From assembly GCF_009690905.1 (NCBI RefSeq), contig NZ_VOSW01000008.1:1-64000 (forward strand): DNA of 64,000 nucleotides, read 5' to 3'. A program made the translations under genes and the position numbers. Positions within the stretch are counted from its first letter, which is position 1. The number at the start of each line of letters is the position of its first letter. Origin of the DNA: Paraburkholderia madseniana (lineage in GTDB: Bacteria > Pseudomonadota > Gammaproteobacteria > Burkholderiales > Burkholderiaceae). Shown here piece after piece: positions 9,992-19,827 of the stretch. The notes under the pieces were generated by a model. That model saw only the letters and a list, made by a program, of their open reading frames with translations. It made no database searches and had not been told where the DNA came from.

Positions 9992-10908
9992 CCAACCTAC
10001 CGGCATCGATCCGGGTCTTCGAACGCGGCTGGCTATCGTCGAACAATGTGCTGCTGGTCGATGACGCATGTGTCGCACTCGTCGATACCGGCTACGCGAC
10101 GCACGCGCCGCAAACCCTCGCGCTCGTACAGCAAGCGCTCGGCGCGCGACCGCTCGATCTGATCGTCAACACGCATCTGCATTCAGATCACTGCGGCGGC
10201 AACGCGCTGTTGCAGTCGACGTGGCCGTGCCGTACCGCGATTCCCGCGTCCGAAGCCGACGCGGTGCGCGATTGGGACGAAACCCGTCTGACGTTTCGCG
10301 CCACCGGCCAGACCTGCGAACGCTTCACCTTCACCGAGACGATCGCTCCCGGCGCGCAACTGCGGCTCGGCGCGCTCGACTGGCAAGTGCTCGGCGCACC
10401 TGGCCACGATCCGCATTCGTTGATGCTGTATTGCCCGGACGAACGCATCCTGATCAGCGCGGACGCGCTGTGGGAAAACGGCTTTGGCGTGATCTTTCCC
10501 GAACTGGAAGGTGAAAGCGGCTTCGCCGAAGAACAGGCAGTGCTCGAAGCCGTTGCAAAGCTCGACGTGCGGCTCGTGATTCCCGGCCATGGCTCGCCCT
10601 TCACGAACGTCGAGCAGGCGCTGGAACGAGCGTTTTCACGCGTCGCGTGGCTACGGGCCGATCCGGCACGTAATGCGAAGAATGCGTTGAAGGTGTTGAT
10701 CGTGTTCAAGCTGCTCGAAGTCCGCACGATGAGCTTCGACACCTTGCTGCGGATGCTCGACGATGCCGCCGCGATGCGCGCTGCCGCCACCATGCTCAAG
10801 CCGCGTGGCGAATGGTCCACATTGGTGCACGCGATCGTCGAGGAGTTGGCGGCCAAAAACGGGCCATTGGCGATCGATGGCGAGCGCATCGTCGCGCGCC
10901 AGGCTTGA
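9988..10908 (+). CDS. metallo-beta-lactamase-fold hydrolase
   Basis: A 306-residue MBL-fold protein with the zinc motif THLHSDHCGG at about residues 61-70, a further ligand His in GAPGHDPHSLMLY, the bridging Asp in ISADALWENGFGV and the His in LVIPGHGSPF. The extra C-terminal helical domain, about 75 residues after the zinc core, resembles the dinuclear-zinc lactonase/glyoxalase-II-like groups, but I cannot name a substrate. The ATG is within ATGA at the MaoC stop, so it is the last gene of the operon. Downstream is a 330-base gap. Confidence 0.88.
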   Translation: MTNLPASIRVFERGWLSSNNVLLVDDACVALVDTGYATHAPQTLALVQQALGARPLDLIVNTHLHSDHCGGNALLQSTWPCRTAIPASEADAVRDWDETRLTFRATGQTCERFTFTETIAPGAQLRLGALDWQVLGAPGHDPHSLMLYCPDERILISADALWENGFGVIFPELEGESGFAEEQAVLEAVAKLDVRLVIPGHGSPFTNVEQALERAFSRVAWLRADPARNAKNALKVLIVFKLLEVRTMSFDTLLRMLDDAAAMRAAATMLKPRGEWSTLVHAIVEELAAKNGPLAIDGERIVARQA

Positions 10909-11240
10909 CGCGCACAGGGCTGGCGGCCGCCAGCAAGCAAGACACCAAAACCGTCGCCCCAAAAAGAAAGCCGCTCGACCATCAAGGCGAGCGGCGGAAA
11001 TTCTGTCGGACGTGATCAGCGTCGATATGAATGATACGCGTGCCGGTTTTTCGATCGCATCAGTGATTTCCCTACAGAAGCTTGACACCGCCTTTTAAAC
11101 CCGCATACAGACGACATTACGAAGCTTCGTAGTCGCGCGCGTTGAACGTCATTGGTCCGTCTATATGAACAATGCGACGCGCCAATTGCTCCGGAATCCG
11201 TACTATTGCCGGCTGATCCATCGGCATCCCAGCCATTCCA
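10909..11240. other. gene-free interval between the MBL gene and eamA
   Basis: 332 bases between two convergent genes. I see no supported coding sequence. The only clear element is the minus-strand terminator at 10961-10995. The rest is unremarkable, with short frames only on the complement of the EamA gene end. Confidence 0.6.
10961..10995 (-). terminator. minus-strand intrinsic terminator beyond eamA
   Basis: An 8-bp stem (GCCGCTCG at 10970-10977, CGAGCGGC at 10988-10995) with a 10-base loop. Read on the minus strand it is followed by TTTCTTTTT. It is properly oriented for the EamA transcript but about 245 bases beyond that stop codon. Confidence 0.75.
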
Positions 11241-12140
11241 TCAGGTCGAAGACAGGCGTTTCTGCGGCACGATCCGCCAGCCGAGGTTCACACCAGCGGC
11301 CGCAAGCAGGATCAGCACCGCACCGAGCACCTGAATCCACGCGAGCGTCTGTCCGAACGCAACCCGGTCGACGATGATCGCCACCACCGGATAGATGAAG
11401 GACAACGCGCCGGTCATCGAAGTCGGCAGCTTCTGGATCGCGCCGTAGAGCAGCACGTACATGAACCCCGTATTGACGATACCCAGCACGATCAATTCGA
11501 GCCACTGCACACCGTTGGTCGGCAGCGCATCGAAGCGCACGAACGGCGCCAGCATCACGACACCGAGCGACACCTGGATCAGCGCGATGAGGTGCGGCGG
11601 CGTGCCCTTCAGTCGCTTCGTGATAATCGACGAGACCGCGTACATCGCCGCCGCGCCCACGGCATAGGCGACCCCGACCAGATACTGGCCCGGCACCGCC
11701 AACACCGCCGGCTCGACCTTCACCACGAACACGAGGCCGATAAACGCGACCACCAGCCAGGCCACCGTCGACGCGCTGACGCGCTCGCGAAACACCAGCG
11801 CGCCAAGCGCGACCAGCATGAACGGCTGCGTGTTGTAGACGGCGGTCGCCATCGAGATCGAAGCCCGTGAATAGGCCGCGAACAGCAACACCCAGTTGAT
11901 GACGATCGCCGCGCCGCCGAGCAGCGCGAGGCCGAGCATCTTCCATGAAAAGAGCTTGCGCCTGAACAGGCCGAGCACGGCGCACACGAGCGCCAGTGTC
12001 GCGCCGCCGAAAATACAGCGAAAGAACACCACATTGAACGGACTCTGCTGCGACGACACCACCAGCCAGCCGATGGTGCCGGACATCAGCATCGCCATGG
12101 TCATTTCCGCCGCGCCGCGGCGAATCTCATTTGACGCCAT
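11241..12140 (-). CDS. EamA/DMT-family permease
   Basis: A 299-residue inner-membrane transporter of the drug/metabolite superfamily with about ten hydrophobic helices and two EamA repeats. The second repeat begins near YLVGVAYAVGAAAMYAVSSI, and SMTGALSFIYPVVAIIVD is the characteristic penultimate helix of the fold. Substrate is unknown; relatives export amino acids or metabolites. The ATG at 12140 has GAGGG seven bases upstream. It is divergent from an Lrp/AsnC regulator across 114 bases, so control by that regulator is likely (inference). Confidence 0.88.
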   Translation of the reverse strand: MASNEIRRGAAEMTMAMLMSGTIGWLVVSSQQSPFNVVFFRCIFGGATLALVCAVLGLFRRKLFSWKMLGLALLGGAAIVINWVLLFAAYSRASISMATAVYNTQPFMLVALGALVFRERVSASTVAWLVVAFIGLVFVVKVEPAVLAVPGQYLVGVAYAVGAAAMYAVSSIITKRLKGTPPHLIALIQVSLGVVMLAPFVRFDALPTNGVQWLELIVLGIVNTGFMYVLLYGAIQKLPTSMTGALSFIYPVVAIIVDRVAFGQTLAWIQVLGAVLILLAAAGVNLGWRIVPQKRLSST

Positions 12141-12254
12141 GATTCGACCCTCGAATTGATTCCTGCATGAGAAGCAGTGTAATTAATCCGATCGCCCGAA
12201 TACAGGGCTAAACTTAAGTCGTCTCGCAAAGAAACCTAATAATCGAAGGCCGTC

Positions 12255-12725
12255 ATGACCAAACGCCTTGCTCCCGCCACACCCGCAACGCTCGATGAAA
12301 CCGACCGCGCGCTGCTCGCTGCGCTGGCGGCCGACGCCCGCCAGCCGGTCAGCGAACTGGCGCGCCTGGTTGGTCTCTCGGCGCCAAGTACGGCCGAACG
12401 CGTCCGCAGGCTCGAAGCGCAAGGCGTGATCGAGCGCTTCACCGTGCAGATCGATCCGCGCGCGCTCGGCTTCACGCTGCAGGCAATCGTGCGCGTGAAG
12501 CCCTTGCCCGGGCAGTTGCATCTGGTGGAAGACGTGATCCGGCGGATTCCGGAGTTTGTCGAATGCGACAAGGTGACGGGCGACGATTGCTTCATCTGTC
12601 GTCTCTACCTGCATTCGATCGAGCAGCTCGACGAGATTCTCTCGAAGGTGACCGAGCGCGCGGAGACCAGCACCGCCATCGTCAAGTCGACGCCGGTCGC
12701 GCGCCGCTTGCCGCCGCTAGGCTGA
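12255..12725 (+). CDS. Lrp/AsnC-family transcriptional regulator
   Basis: A 156-residue feast/famine regulator. The N-terminal helix-turn-helix is seen in LDETDRALLAALAADARQPVSELARLVGLSAPSTAERVRRLEAQGVI (about residues 13-60), followed by the hinge FTVQIDPRALG and a RAM effector domain containing VTGDDCFICRLY. Lrp proteins usually bind an amino acid and control the neighbouring transporter; the divergent EamA gene at 11241-12140 is the obvious target. The effector cannot be predicted. Confidence 0.92.
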   Translation: MTKRLAPATPATLDETDRALLAALAADARQPVSELARLVGLSAPSTAERVRRLEAQGVIERFTVQIDPRALGFTLQAIVRVKPLPGQLHLVEDVIRRIPEFVECDKVTGDDCFICRLYLHSIEQLDEILSKVTERAETSTAIVKSTPVARRLPPLG

Positions 12726-12800
12726 GCGGAACGCGCGGCCGCGCCGCGTCACCTCGCGCGTGAACGAACGGCGGCAGCGTCGCGCGCTGACCGAAGCCAC

Positions 12801-13691
12801 TTACTGCTCGACCGCCTCGAAGAACGACAGCATTTCCGCTACCAGTTCGTCCGACGCCTCTTCAGGAATGTAATGCCCGCACGGCAATGAACGCCCGCTC
12901 ACGTCCCGCGCGACGTGACGCCATTCCGCCAGCGCGTCGAAGCACTTCTCGATCACCCCCTGCTCGCCCCACAACACACGCAGCGGACAGCCGATCTTGT
13001 GGCCGCGCTCGATGTCGGCACGATCGTGTTCGAGGTCGATACTCGCCGACGCCCGGTAGTCCTCGCACATCGCATGCACGGCGCCGGGTTGCGCCAGCGC
13101 GCTGCGATAAGCGTCAAGCGCTTCGGGCGCGAACGGCGCGAGGCCCGCGTGACGGCTGCCCATTACCGCATCGACATACGCGGCCGGGTTCGCGCCGATC
13201 AGCGTCTCTGGCAACGGCTCTGGCTGGATCAGGAAGAACCAGTGGAAGTAGTGTGTCGCGAAGGCGCGGTCGGTGGCTTCGTACATCGCGAGCGTCGGCG
13301 CGATGTCGAGCAGCATCAAACGCTCGACGGCGTCGGGATGATCGAGCGCCATCCGGTGCGCGACACGAGCCCCGCGATCATGGGCGCACACGAGGAATCG
13401 TTCGAAGCCGAAGTTGCGCATCACGGCAACCTGATCAGCGGCCATCGCGCGTTTGGAATACGGTGTGTGGTCAGGGTCGCTGGGCGGTTTGCCCGAGGCG
13501 CCGTAGCCACGCAGGTCGGTGGCAATGACGGTGAAGTGCTCCGCCAGTTGCGCCGCGCACCGCTGCCAGATCAGATGCGACTGCGGGTGACCGTGCAACA
13601 ACAGCAGGGGCGGCCCTGCCCCGCCCTTCACTCCGAAAATATCGACGTCGCCCACGGCGACACGAAAGGGCGTGAAATCCTCGAAGGCCAT
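12801..13691 (-). CDS. fluoroacetate/haloacetate dehalogenase-like hydrolase
   Basis: A 296-residue alpha/beta hydrolase. The nucleophile elbow is CAHDRGARVAHR, with Asp (not Ser) as nucleophile and the two Arg residues at +1 and +4 that bind carboxylate in fluoroacetate dehalogenase. A second diagnostic block is ATHYFHWFFLIQPEPLPE, carrying the His-Trp pair of the halide pocket. An oxyanion HGHPQSH lies near residue 35, and the catalytic His is expected in LPCGHYIPEE. These residues favour haloacetate dehalogenase over epoxide hydrolase, but activity needs testing. Start ATG at 13691. It is divergent from the nitronate monooxygenase gene across a 323-base control region. Confidence 0.82.
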   Translation of the reverse strand: MAFEDFTPFRVAVGDVDIFGVKGGAGPPLLLLHGHPQSHLIWQRCAAQLAEHFTVIATDLRGYGASGKPPSDPDHTPYSKRAMAADQVAVMRNFGFERFLVCAHDRGARVAHRMALDHPDAVERLMLLDIAPTLAMYEATDRAFATHYFHWFFLIQPEPLPETLIGANPAAYVDAVMGSRHAGLAPFAPEALDAYRSALAQPGAVHAMCEDYRASASIDLEHDRADIERGHKIGCPLRVLWGEQGVIEKCFDALAEWRHVARDVSGRSLPCGHYIPEEASDELVAEMLSFFEAVEQ

Positions 13692-14014
13692 AGCGAGTCT
13701 CTTGTCGTTTGGGAGTCAAACCATTGTAGAAGCGCAATGTGTCGATGCGGGGTGGGATAGCCCACGCAAGCATAGAACCTGAACACTCCTTCCAACTGTT
13801 CCAAACGGACACGATCCGCCAGCTTCGCCTATAATCGAACGACCGTTCTTAAATTTCCGGGCGGTCATGGCAAACGCGTGGCAAATGCGTGGTGGGATTG
13901 CAGCGGCAGCACGGCTGCTGTTCAGTCTCGACGCACCACAGGCCATGGGCCGCTAAACTCACTATCGCCGGGCGCTCTACACCGCACCGGTCCGTTTATC
14001 AGGAGACTCGCACC
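13692..14014. promoter_or_regulatory. divergent control region with TATAAT and GAACGACCGTTC palindrome
   Basis: 323 bases between the dehalogenase-like gene and the nitronate monooxygenase gene. A perfect -10 hexamer TATAAT (13830-13835) is followed one base later by the inverted repeat GAACG-AC-CGTTC (13837-13848), a layout typical of a repressor operator overlapping a promoter. No regulator gene is adjacent. Nothing else is recognised here. Confidence 0.5.
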
Positions 14015-14974
14015 ATGGCATTGCCCGCCGTCCTGCAAAAACTCGCGCTGCCCGTCGTCGCTTCGCCGATGTTCATCGTCAGCTATCCCGAACTCGTGTT
14101 AGCTCAATGTAAGGCCGGTATCGTCGGTTCGTTCCCAGCGCTGAATGCTCGCCCGGCCGAACTGCTCGACGAATGGCTGACGCAGATTCAGGCACAGCTC
14201 GCCGAGCACAAGGCGGCTAATCCCGACGCGGTCATCGGGCCGATCGCCGTCAACCAGATCGTCCACCAGTCGAATACGCGGCTCGAGCACGACGTGCGTG
14301 TGTGCGTCGAACACAAGGTGCCGATTTTCATCACCAGCCTGCGCGCACCGGCGCGTGAGATCGTCGACGCGGTGCACAGCTACGGCGGTATCGTGCTGCA
14401 CGACGTGATCAACCTGCGGCATGCACAGAAGGCCTTGGAAGCAGGCGTCGACGGGCTGATCCTGGTGGCGTCGGGCGCCGGCGGCCACGCGGGCACGACC
14501 TCGCCGTTCGCGCTGGTCGGCGAAGTGCGGCGCATGTTCGACGGCCCAATCGTGTTGTCCGGCTCGATCGCCAACGGCGGCTCGATTCTCGCCGCGCAGG
14601 CCATGGGCGCGGACCTCGCCTACATGGGCACGCGTTTCATCGCGACCAAGGAAGCGCACGCGGTCGACAGCTATAAGCAGGCGATCGTCAATTCCACGGC
14701 GTCGGACATCATCTACACGAACCTGTTCACCGGCGTGCACGGCAACTACATCCGCGAAAGTATCGTGAATGCGGGGCTGGACCCGGAGGCGCTGCCGGAA
14801 TCGGACAAGACCGCGATGAACTTCGGCAGCGACAAGGCGAAGGCGTGGAAGGACATCTGGGGCGCAGGCCAGGGCGTCGGTCTGATGGACGACGTGCCGA
14901 GCGTTGGTGAGCTGGTTCGGCGTTTGACGCAGGAATATGACGACGCGAAAGCGCGGCTGGGGATCGCGCGGTAA
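14015..14974 (+). CDS. nitronate monooxygenase family protein
   Basis: A 319-residue FMN-dependent TIM-barrel enzyme of the 2-nitropropane dioxygenase family, which oxidises nitronates. Seen are the N-terminal PVVASPMFIVSYPELVLAQ, the FMN-binding block LILVASGAGGHAGTTSPFALV with the GGHAG catalytic-His segment, LSGSIANGGSILAAQAMGAD (phosphate loop) and MGTRFIATKEAHA. The start is set by the strong AGGAGA at 14001-14006 before ATG 14015; the frame is open upstream to 13889 without conserved sequence. It is convergent with icmF, 60 bases apart. Confidence 0.92.
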   Translation: MALPAVLQKLALPVVASPMFIVSYPELVLAQCKAGIVGSFPALNARPAELLDEWLTQIQAQLAEHKAANPDAVIGPIAVNQIVHQSNTRLEHDVRVCVEHKVPIFITSLRAPAREIVDAVHSYGGIVLHDVINLRHAQKALEAGVDGLILVASGAGGHAGTTSPFALVGEVRRMFDGPIVLSGSIANGGSILAAQAMGADLAYMGTRFIATKEAHAVDSYKQAIVNSTASDIIYTNLFTGVHGNYIRESIVNAGLDPEALPESDKTAMNFGSDKAKAWKDIWGAGQGVGLMDDVPSVGELVRRLTQEYDDAKARLGIAR

Positions 14975-15034
14975 GTGGCTTGTTAAGGTGTTTTGCTGCG
15001 GCTCTCGGTTCTGGAGTCGCAGCATGTACGGTAC

Positions 15035-18000
15035 TTACATATTGCGGCGATACTGCCCGCCCACTTCAAACAACGCGTGCGTGATTTGCCCGAGCGAGCA
15101 GACGCGCACGACGTCCATCAGCACCGCGAACACGTTGTCGTCGTCGATCACTGCGCGCTTCAAGCGTTCAAGCGCCGCGGGTGCGTCGTCACGGTGTTGC
15201 GCCTGAAAATCGCGCAGGCGTTTCAACTGGCTCTGTTTTTCCTCGTCGGTGGAGCGGGCGAGCGCGATCGGCTGCGGCGCTTCATGCGGATGCGCGCTCA
15301 AAAACGTGTTCACGCCGACGATCGGATACGAGCCGTCGTGCTTGCGATGCTCGTACAGCATCGACTCGTCCTGAATCCGTCCGCGCTGATAGCCCGTTTC
15401 CATCGCGCCCAGCACGCCGCCGCGCTCGGTCAGCCGATCGAATTCCGCCAGCACCGCTTCTTCCACCAGATCGGTCAACTCCTCGATCACGAAGCTGCCC
15501 TGATTCGGATTCTGATTCTTCGCCAGCCCCCATTCGCGGTTGATGATCAATTGGATCGCCACCGCACGGCGCACCGAATCTTCGGTGGGCGTGGTGATCG
15601 CTTCGTCGAATGCATTGGTGTGCAGCGAATTGCAGTTGTCGTAGATCGCGATCAGCGCCTGCAGCGTGGTGCGGATATCGTTGAAGTCGATTTCCTGCGC
15701 GTGCAGGCTGCGGCCCGAGGTTTGCACGTGGTACTTGAGCTTCTGGCTGCGTTCGTTCGCGCCGTAGCGTTCGCGCATTGCAATGGCCCAGATGCGTCGC
15801 GCGACACGGCCGAGCACCGTGTACTCCGGGTCCATGCCGTTCGAAAAGAAGAACGACAGATTCGGCGCGAAGTCGTCGATCGACATGCCGCGCGCGAGAT
15901 ACGCCTCGACATAGGTGAAGCCGTTCGCGAGCGTGTAGGCGAGTTGCGAGATCGGGTTCGCGCCCGCCTCGGCGATGTGATAGCCGGAGATCGACACCGA
16001 ATAGAAATTGCGCACGCCGTGATCGACAAAGTACGCCTGAATATCGCCCATGACTTTCAGGCTGAACTCGGTCGAAAAGATGCACGTGTTCTGGCCTTGG
16101 TCTTCCTTCAGGATGTCGGCCTGTACGGTGCCGCGCACGTTTTCCAGCGCTGTGCGGCGAGCGGCGGCGAGTTCGCCCTCCGTGAGCGGACGACCTTGCT
16201 CCTGCACCATACGCGCGATCTGTTGATCAATCGCGACGTTGAAGAACATCGCGAGAATCGTCGGCGCCGGCCCGTTGATCGTCATCGACACCGACGTCTC
16301 TGGCGCGCACAGATCGAAGCCGTCGTAGAGCGTTTTCATGTCGTCGAGCGTCGCGACGGAGACGCCCGAGTTGCCCACCTTGCCGTAGATGTCGGGGCGC
16401 TCGTGTGGCTCTTCGCCGTAGAGCGTAACCGAATCGAAGGCCGTCGAAAGACGTTTGGCCGGCATGCCTTCGGAGAGCAACTTGAAACGTCGGTTGGTGC
16501 GGAACGGATCGCCTTCGCCAGCGAACATCCGTGTCGGGTCTTCGTTTTCGCGGCGGAACGGAAACACACCCGCGGTGAACGGGAAGTAGCCGGGGAGATT
16601 GTCGAGCATCAGCCAACGCAGGATCTCGCCGTGATCGACGAACTTCGGCAACGCGACTTTGCGGACCTCGGATCCGGATAGCGTCGCGACGGTGAGCGCG
16701 GTGCGGATTTCGCGGTCGCGTACGCGGACGATGTGTTCGTCGCCGGAATAGGCGGCCACGGTTTGCGGCCAGGTTTTGAGGAGTTTGCGTTCGCGTTCGC
16801 CGAGGGCGGCGGTGCGTTGGGCGATGAGTGTGTCGAGTTGGGTTTGGGGCGTGTACGCGGCGTTTGCAGAGGCATTTGAGTCTGAGCCTGCGGAAGGAGC
16901 GGTAGCGGCGTCGAAGGCTGTGCCTGCACCTGCATCAGCTTCGGCGAGCATGCGGCGCGCTTCTGTAAGTTGCCAGCGCTCACGCGCCACCCGTGCTTGC
17001 GCGTCGGCACGCTCGCGATACGCGTGAACGGTCTGCGCGACATCCGCCAGATAGCGCACGCGTGCCGGCGGCACGATGGCGTTGCGGCCGCTCGAAAAGC
17101 GCAGGTTGTCGAGCACCGGCAGGCGGCCGCCGCCCGAGCGCAGACCGTGCCTGCGCAGCGCCTCGGCCACGTGCTGATACAGCGCGGTCACGCCGTCGTC
17201 GTTAAAACGCGAGGCGATCGTGCCGAACACCGGCATCGCGTCGGGCGCCTTCGCGAAGTCACCACGGTTGCGCTGCACCTGCTTCGCGACATCCCGCAAC
17301 GCGTCCGGCGCACCTTTACGGTCGAACTTGTTGATCGCGACGAAGCTGGCGAAGTCGAGCATGTCGATCTTTTCCAGTTGACTCGCCGCACCGAATTCCG
17401 GCGTCATCACATACAGCGATTCGTCGACAAACGGCACGATCGCCGCATTGCCCTGCCCGATCCCGGACGTTTCGACGATGATCAGATCGAAGCCCGCGGC
17501 CTTGCACAGCTTGAGCACGTCTTCCAACGAACTCGTGATTTCGCTCGATGCGTCACGCGTCGCCATCGAACGCATATAGACGCGCGCGCCGCCGCCCCAA
17601 TCACCGATCGCGTTCATGCGGATGCGGTCGCCTAGCAGCGCGCCGCCGGATTTTCGACGCGACGGATCAATAGCCAGCACGGCGATGGTGAGGGCGTCGC
17701 CATAGTCGAGTCGAAAACGGCGAATCAGTTCGTCGGTGAGCGAGGATTTGCCGGCGCCGCCGGTGCCGGTGATGCCAAGGACGGGGACCGCGACCGCCTC
17801 AGCGAGGACCGATAGTATTTCCTGCTCGGCCGATTTGACGCGGCCCGCTTCGTACGCGCTGACCAGTTGCGCAAGGCGGCGGAAGGTGAAGTCTGCAGGG
17901 TCTGGTTGTTCGGAGGTGCTGGCGATGCTGATGGTGCCGTCGATCTGGCTGCCTTGGAGCCCTCCACCCGCCTGCCGCCCCTTGCCGGAAAGATCGCGCG

Positions 18001-18595
18001 CGTTGGCGTGATCATCAGTCCGTGTCTCGACGTGCGACGCTGCGCGCGGCTCGAAACGCGGCAGCCCACTCGCCGACAAATCGGCCACCCACTCGCCAAC
18101 CGGACTCTCCCGAACGGCGGCAGTGGCGCGCGCCACTTCAGCGCAGCGCGCAATCATGTCGTCGATCATGCCTTGCAGGCCAAGCCGCTGGCCGTCATGC
18201 GGCGAGTAGATCTTCTCGACACCATAACGCTCGAGCTCTGCAATCTCGTCAGGAACGATCACACCCCCACCGCCGCCGAATACCTTGATGCGCTCGCCGC
18301 CGCGCGCGCGCAACAGGTCGACGAGATAGCGGAAGTATTCGTTATGGCCGCCCTGATAGCTCGACACGGCGACGCCGTCGGCGTCTTCCTGCAGTGCGGC
18401 GGTGGCGACTTCATCTACGGAGCGGTTGTGGCCGAGGTGGATCACCTCTACGCCGCTCGCCTGGAGGATGCGCCGCATGATGTTGATCGACGCGTCGTGT
18501 CCGTCGAACAAGGCGGCAGCGGTGACGAAACGCAGGCGCCGACCCGCAGGCAGCTTGTGGCCGCCGGCGCGCTGCGGCGTGGACAGATCGGTCAT
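15035..18595 (-). CDS. icmF: fused isobutyryl-CoA mutase (IcmF)
   Basis: Single-chain adenosylcobalamin-dependent acyl-CoA mutase with its own G-protein chaperone, 1186 residues. Domain order: B12-binding domain at about residues 20-150 with the DGHDAS lower-ligand motif and the FGGGGG loop; MeaI-type GTPase with P-loop [12 protein letters not shown] near residue 274, the ETSGIGQG switch and the NKFD base motif; C-terminal substrate-binding TIM barrel with [18 protein letters not shown] and [16 protein letters not shown]. This is the IcmF architecture, which interconverts isobutyryl- and n-butyryl-CoA (and related branched CoAs), rather than two-subunit methylmalonyl-CoA mutase. The GGGGGAG ribosome site precedes ATG 18595. 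A LysR gene lies 78 bases upstream on the same strand. Confidence 0.95.
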   Translation of the reverse strand: MTDLSTPQRAGGHKLPAGRRLRFVTAAALFDGHDASINIMRRILQASGVEVIHLGHNRSVDEVATAALQEDADGVAVSSYQGGHNEYFRYLVDLLRARGGERIKVFGGGGGVIVPDEIAELERYGVEKIYSPHDGQRLGLQGMIDDMIARCAEVARATAAVRESPVGEWVADLSASGLPRFEPRAASHVETRTDDHANARDLSGKGRQAGGGLQGSQIDGTISIASTSEQPDPADFTFRRLAQLVSAYEAGRVKSAEQEILSVLAEAVAVPVLGITGTGGAGKSSLTDELIRRFRLDYGDALTIAVLAIDPSRRKSGGALLGDRIRMNAIGDWGGGARVYMRSMATRDASSEITSSLEDVLKLCKAAGFDLIIVETSGIGQGNAAIVPFVDESLYVMTPEFGAASQLEKIDMLDFASFVAINKFDRKGAPDALRDVAKQVQRNRGDFAKAPDAMPVFGTIASRFNDDGVTALYQHVAEALRRHGLRSGGGRLPVLDNLRFSSGRNAIVPPARVRYLADVAQTVHAYRERADAQARVARERWQLTEARRMLAEADAGAGTAFDAATAPSAGSDSNASANAAYTPQTQLDTLIAQRTAALGERERKLLKTWPQTVAAYSGDEHIVRVRDREIRTALTVATLSGSEVRKVALPKFVDHGEILRWLMLDNLPGYFPFTAGVFPFRRENEDPTRMFAGEGDPFRTNRRFKLLSEGMPAKRLSTAFDSVTLYGEEPHERPDIYGKVGNSGVSVATLDDMKTLYDGFDLCAPETSVSMTINGPAPTILAMFFNVAIDQQIARMVQEQGRPLTEGELAAARRTALENVRGTVQADILKEDQGQNTCIFSTEFSLKVMGDIQAYFVDHGVRNFYSVSISGYHIAEAGANPISQLAYTLANGFTYVEAYLARGMSIDDFAPNLSFFFSNGMDPEYTVLGRVARRIWAIAMRERYGANERSQKLKYHVQTSGRSLHAQEIDFNDIRTTLQALIAIYDNCNSLHTNAFDEAITTPTEDSVRRAVAIQLIINREWGLAKNQNPNQGSFVIEELTDLVEEAVLAEFDRLTERGGVLGAMETGYQRGRIQDESMLYEHRKHDGSYPIVGVNTFLSAHPHEAPQPIALARSTDEEKQSQLKRLRDFQAQHRDDAPAALERLKRAVIDDDNVFAVLMDVVRVCSLGQITHALFEVGGQYRRNM

Positions 18596-18673
18596 GTCTC
18601 CCCCAGATCGTTACGCGTATGGGTGCTGGCAACCAGTATAGCTAAACGGGTAGGAGCGCCTCGACCGGGCCGC

Positions 18674-19612
18674 CTACCGCACCGCGAGCGCCTTGATCTG
18701 CTCGAGCGAAGGCCACAGCGATTCGTTCGCGAACCGCTCGGCCAGGAAGTCGACAAACGAACGCACCTTGGCCGACAGATGCCTGCGGCTCGCGTACACG
18801 ACGTGGATCGGCAACTCGCGTGGGGGCACGTCGTCCACCAGCAGCGGCACCAGACGCCCCGTGGCCAGATCGTCGCCGATCACCTCGGTGCCGAGCATCG
18901 CGATACCCGCGCCTTGCAGCACGATCACGCGCTGCGCTTCCAGGTGGTTGACGATCAGGTTGCCGGTGAGGCGCACGCGCGGCGTGCCGTTGCCGGTCGC
19001 GGTCGCGACTTCCAGGGGAGCCACGCCCGCGTATTGCAGATAGTTGTGACGCGCCAGATCGGCGACGGTCTTTGGCGTGCCGTGCCGGCGCAGATAGGCC
19101 GGCGATGCGCACAGCACGAGATGGGCGGTCGCAATCTGACGCGCGATCAGCGAAGACGACTTCAGCCCGCTCGGTGAAGCCCGGATCGCGACGTCGAAGC
19201 CTTCGTCGATCAGTTCGACCACGCGGTCGGACAAGGTCATGTCGACGGTGACCTGCGGATACTGCGCGGCGTAGTCGGCCACCGCGGCCATCACATGGCT
19301 CAAGCCGAATGCCGACAGCGACGACACCCGCAAGCGCCCTTGTGGCACGACGCTCGCCGCGCCCACCACCTGCTCGGCTTCTTCGAGTTCGCTGAGCACC
19401 TGGCTCAAGCGCTCGTAGTATTCGCGACCCGCCTCGGTCGGCGCGACCCGGCGCGTCGTGCGGTTCAGCAAACGCGCGCCGAGTTGCTGCTCGAGGTGCA
19501 TCACGTGCTTGCTCGCCATTGCCGCCGACATCTCCATCCGCTCGGCCGCGCCGACAAAGCTGCCGACTTCGACCACATGGCGAAACACTTTCATGCTGAC
19601 AAGGGTATCCAT
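18674..19612 (-). CDS. LysR-family transcriptional regulator
   Basis: A 312-residue LTTR. The winged HTH lies in about residues 1-60 (MKVFRHVVEVGSFVGAAERM, SAAMASKHVMHLEQQLGARL, LNRTTRRVAPTEAG), followed by a LysR substrate domain (GRLRVSSLSAFG, DVAIRASPSGLKSSSLIARQ, LVLCASPAYLRRHG). It belongs to the common PltR/AaeR-like subgroup. Unusually, it is co-oriented with and upstream of icmF rather than divergent, so it could share transcripts with it. Target unknown. Confidence 0.92.
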   Translation of the reverse strand: MDTLVSMKVFRHVVEVGSFVGAAERMEMSAAMASKHVMHLEQQLGARLLNRTTRRVAPTEAGREYYERLSQVLSELEEAEQVVGAASVVPQGRLRVSSLSAFGLSHVMAAVADYAAQYPQVTVDMTLSDRVVELIDEGFDVAIRASPSGLKSSSLIARQIATAHLVLCASPAYLRRHGTPKTVADLARHNYLQYAGVAPLEVATATGNGTPRVRLTGNLIVNHLEAQRVIVLQGAGIAMLGTEVIGDDLATGRLVPLLVDDVPPRELPIHVVYASRRHLSAKVRSFVDFLAERFANESLWPSLEQIKALAVR

Positions 19613-19720
19613 CTCAATCGCTCGTCTCAGGAATCAATCGATGCCATTTTGCCGGGTTTATCAAAGACTGGGCGGCAAATCGGATGGACGGGGGCGCGAA
19701 AAACGGACGCCAGAAGCAGT

Positions 19721-19750
19721 AAAGCCCACCTTCCGGAGAAGGTGGGCTTT
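19721..19750 (-). terminator. intrinsic terminator of the porin gene
   Basis: A perfect 12-bp stem, AAAGCCCACCTT / AAGGTGGGCTTT, with a six-base loop CCGGAG. It lies 78 bases beyond the porin stop codon and just before the LysR start region. Confidence 0.85.
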
Positions 19751-19827
19751 ACAGGTATTGCCTGGTTCGGCAGGGTTGGCATCGCGCGGTACCTGCTCGC
19801 AGGCGCCGCATGCTTTACCCCAGAGGC

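Noticed and set aside
14993..16681. A 562-codon plus-strand frame inside icmF
   Set aside because: Same antisense effect; composition is Arg/Ala/His biased and nothing conserved is seen.
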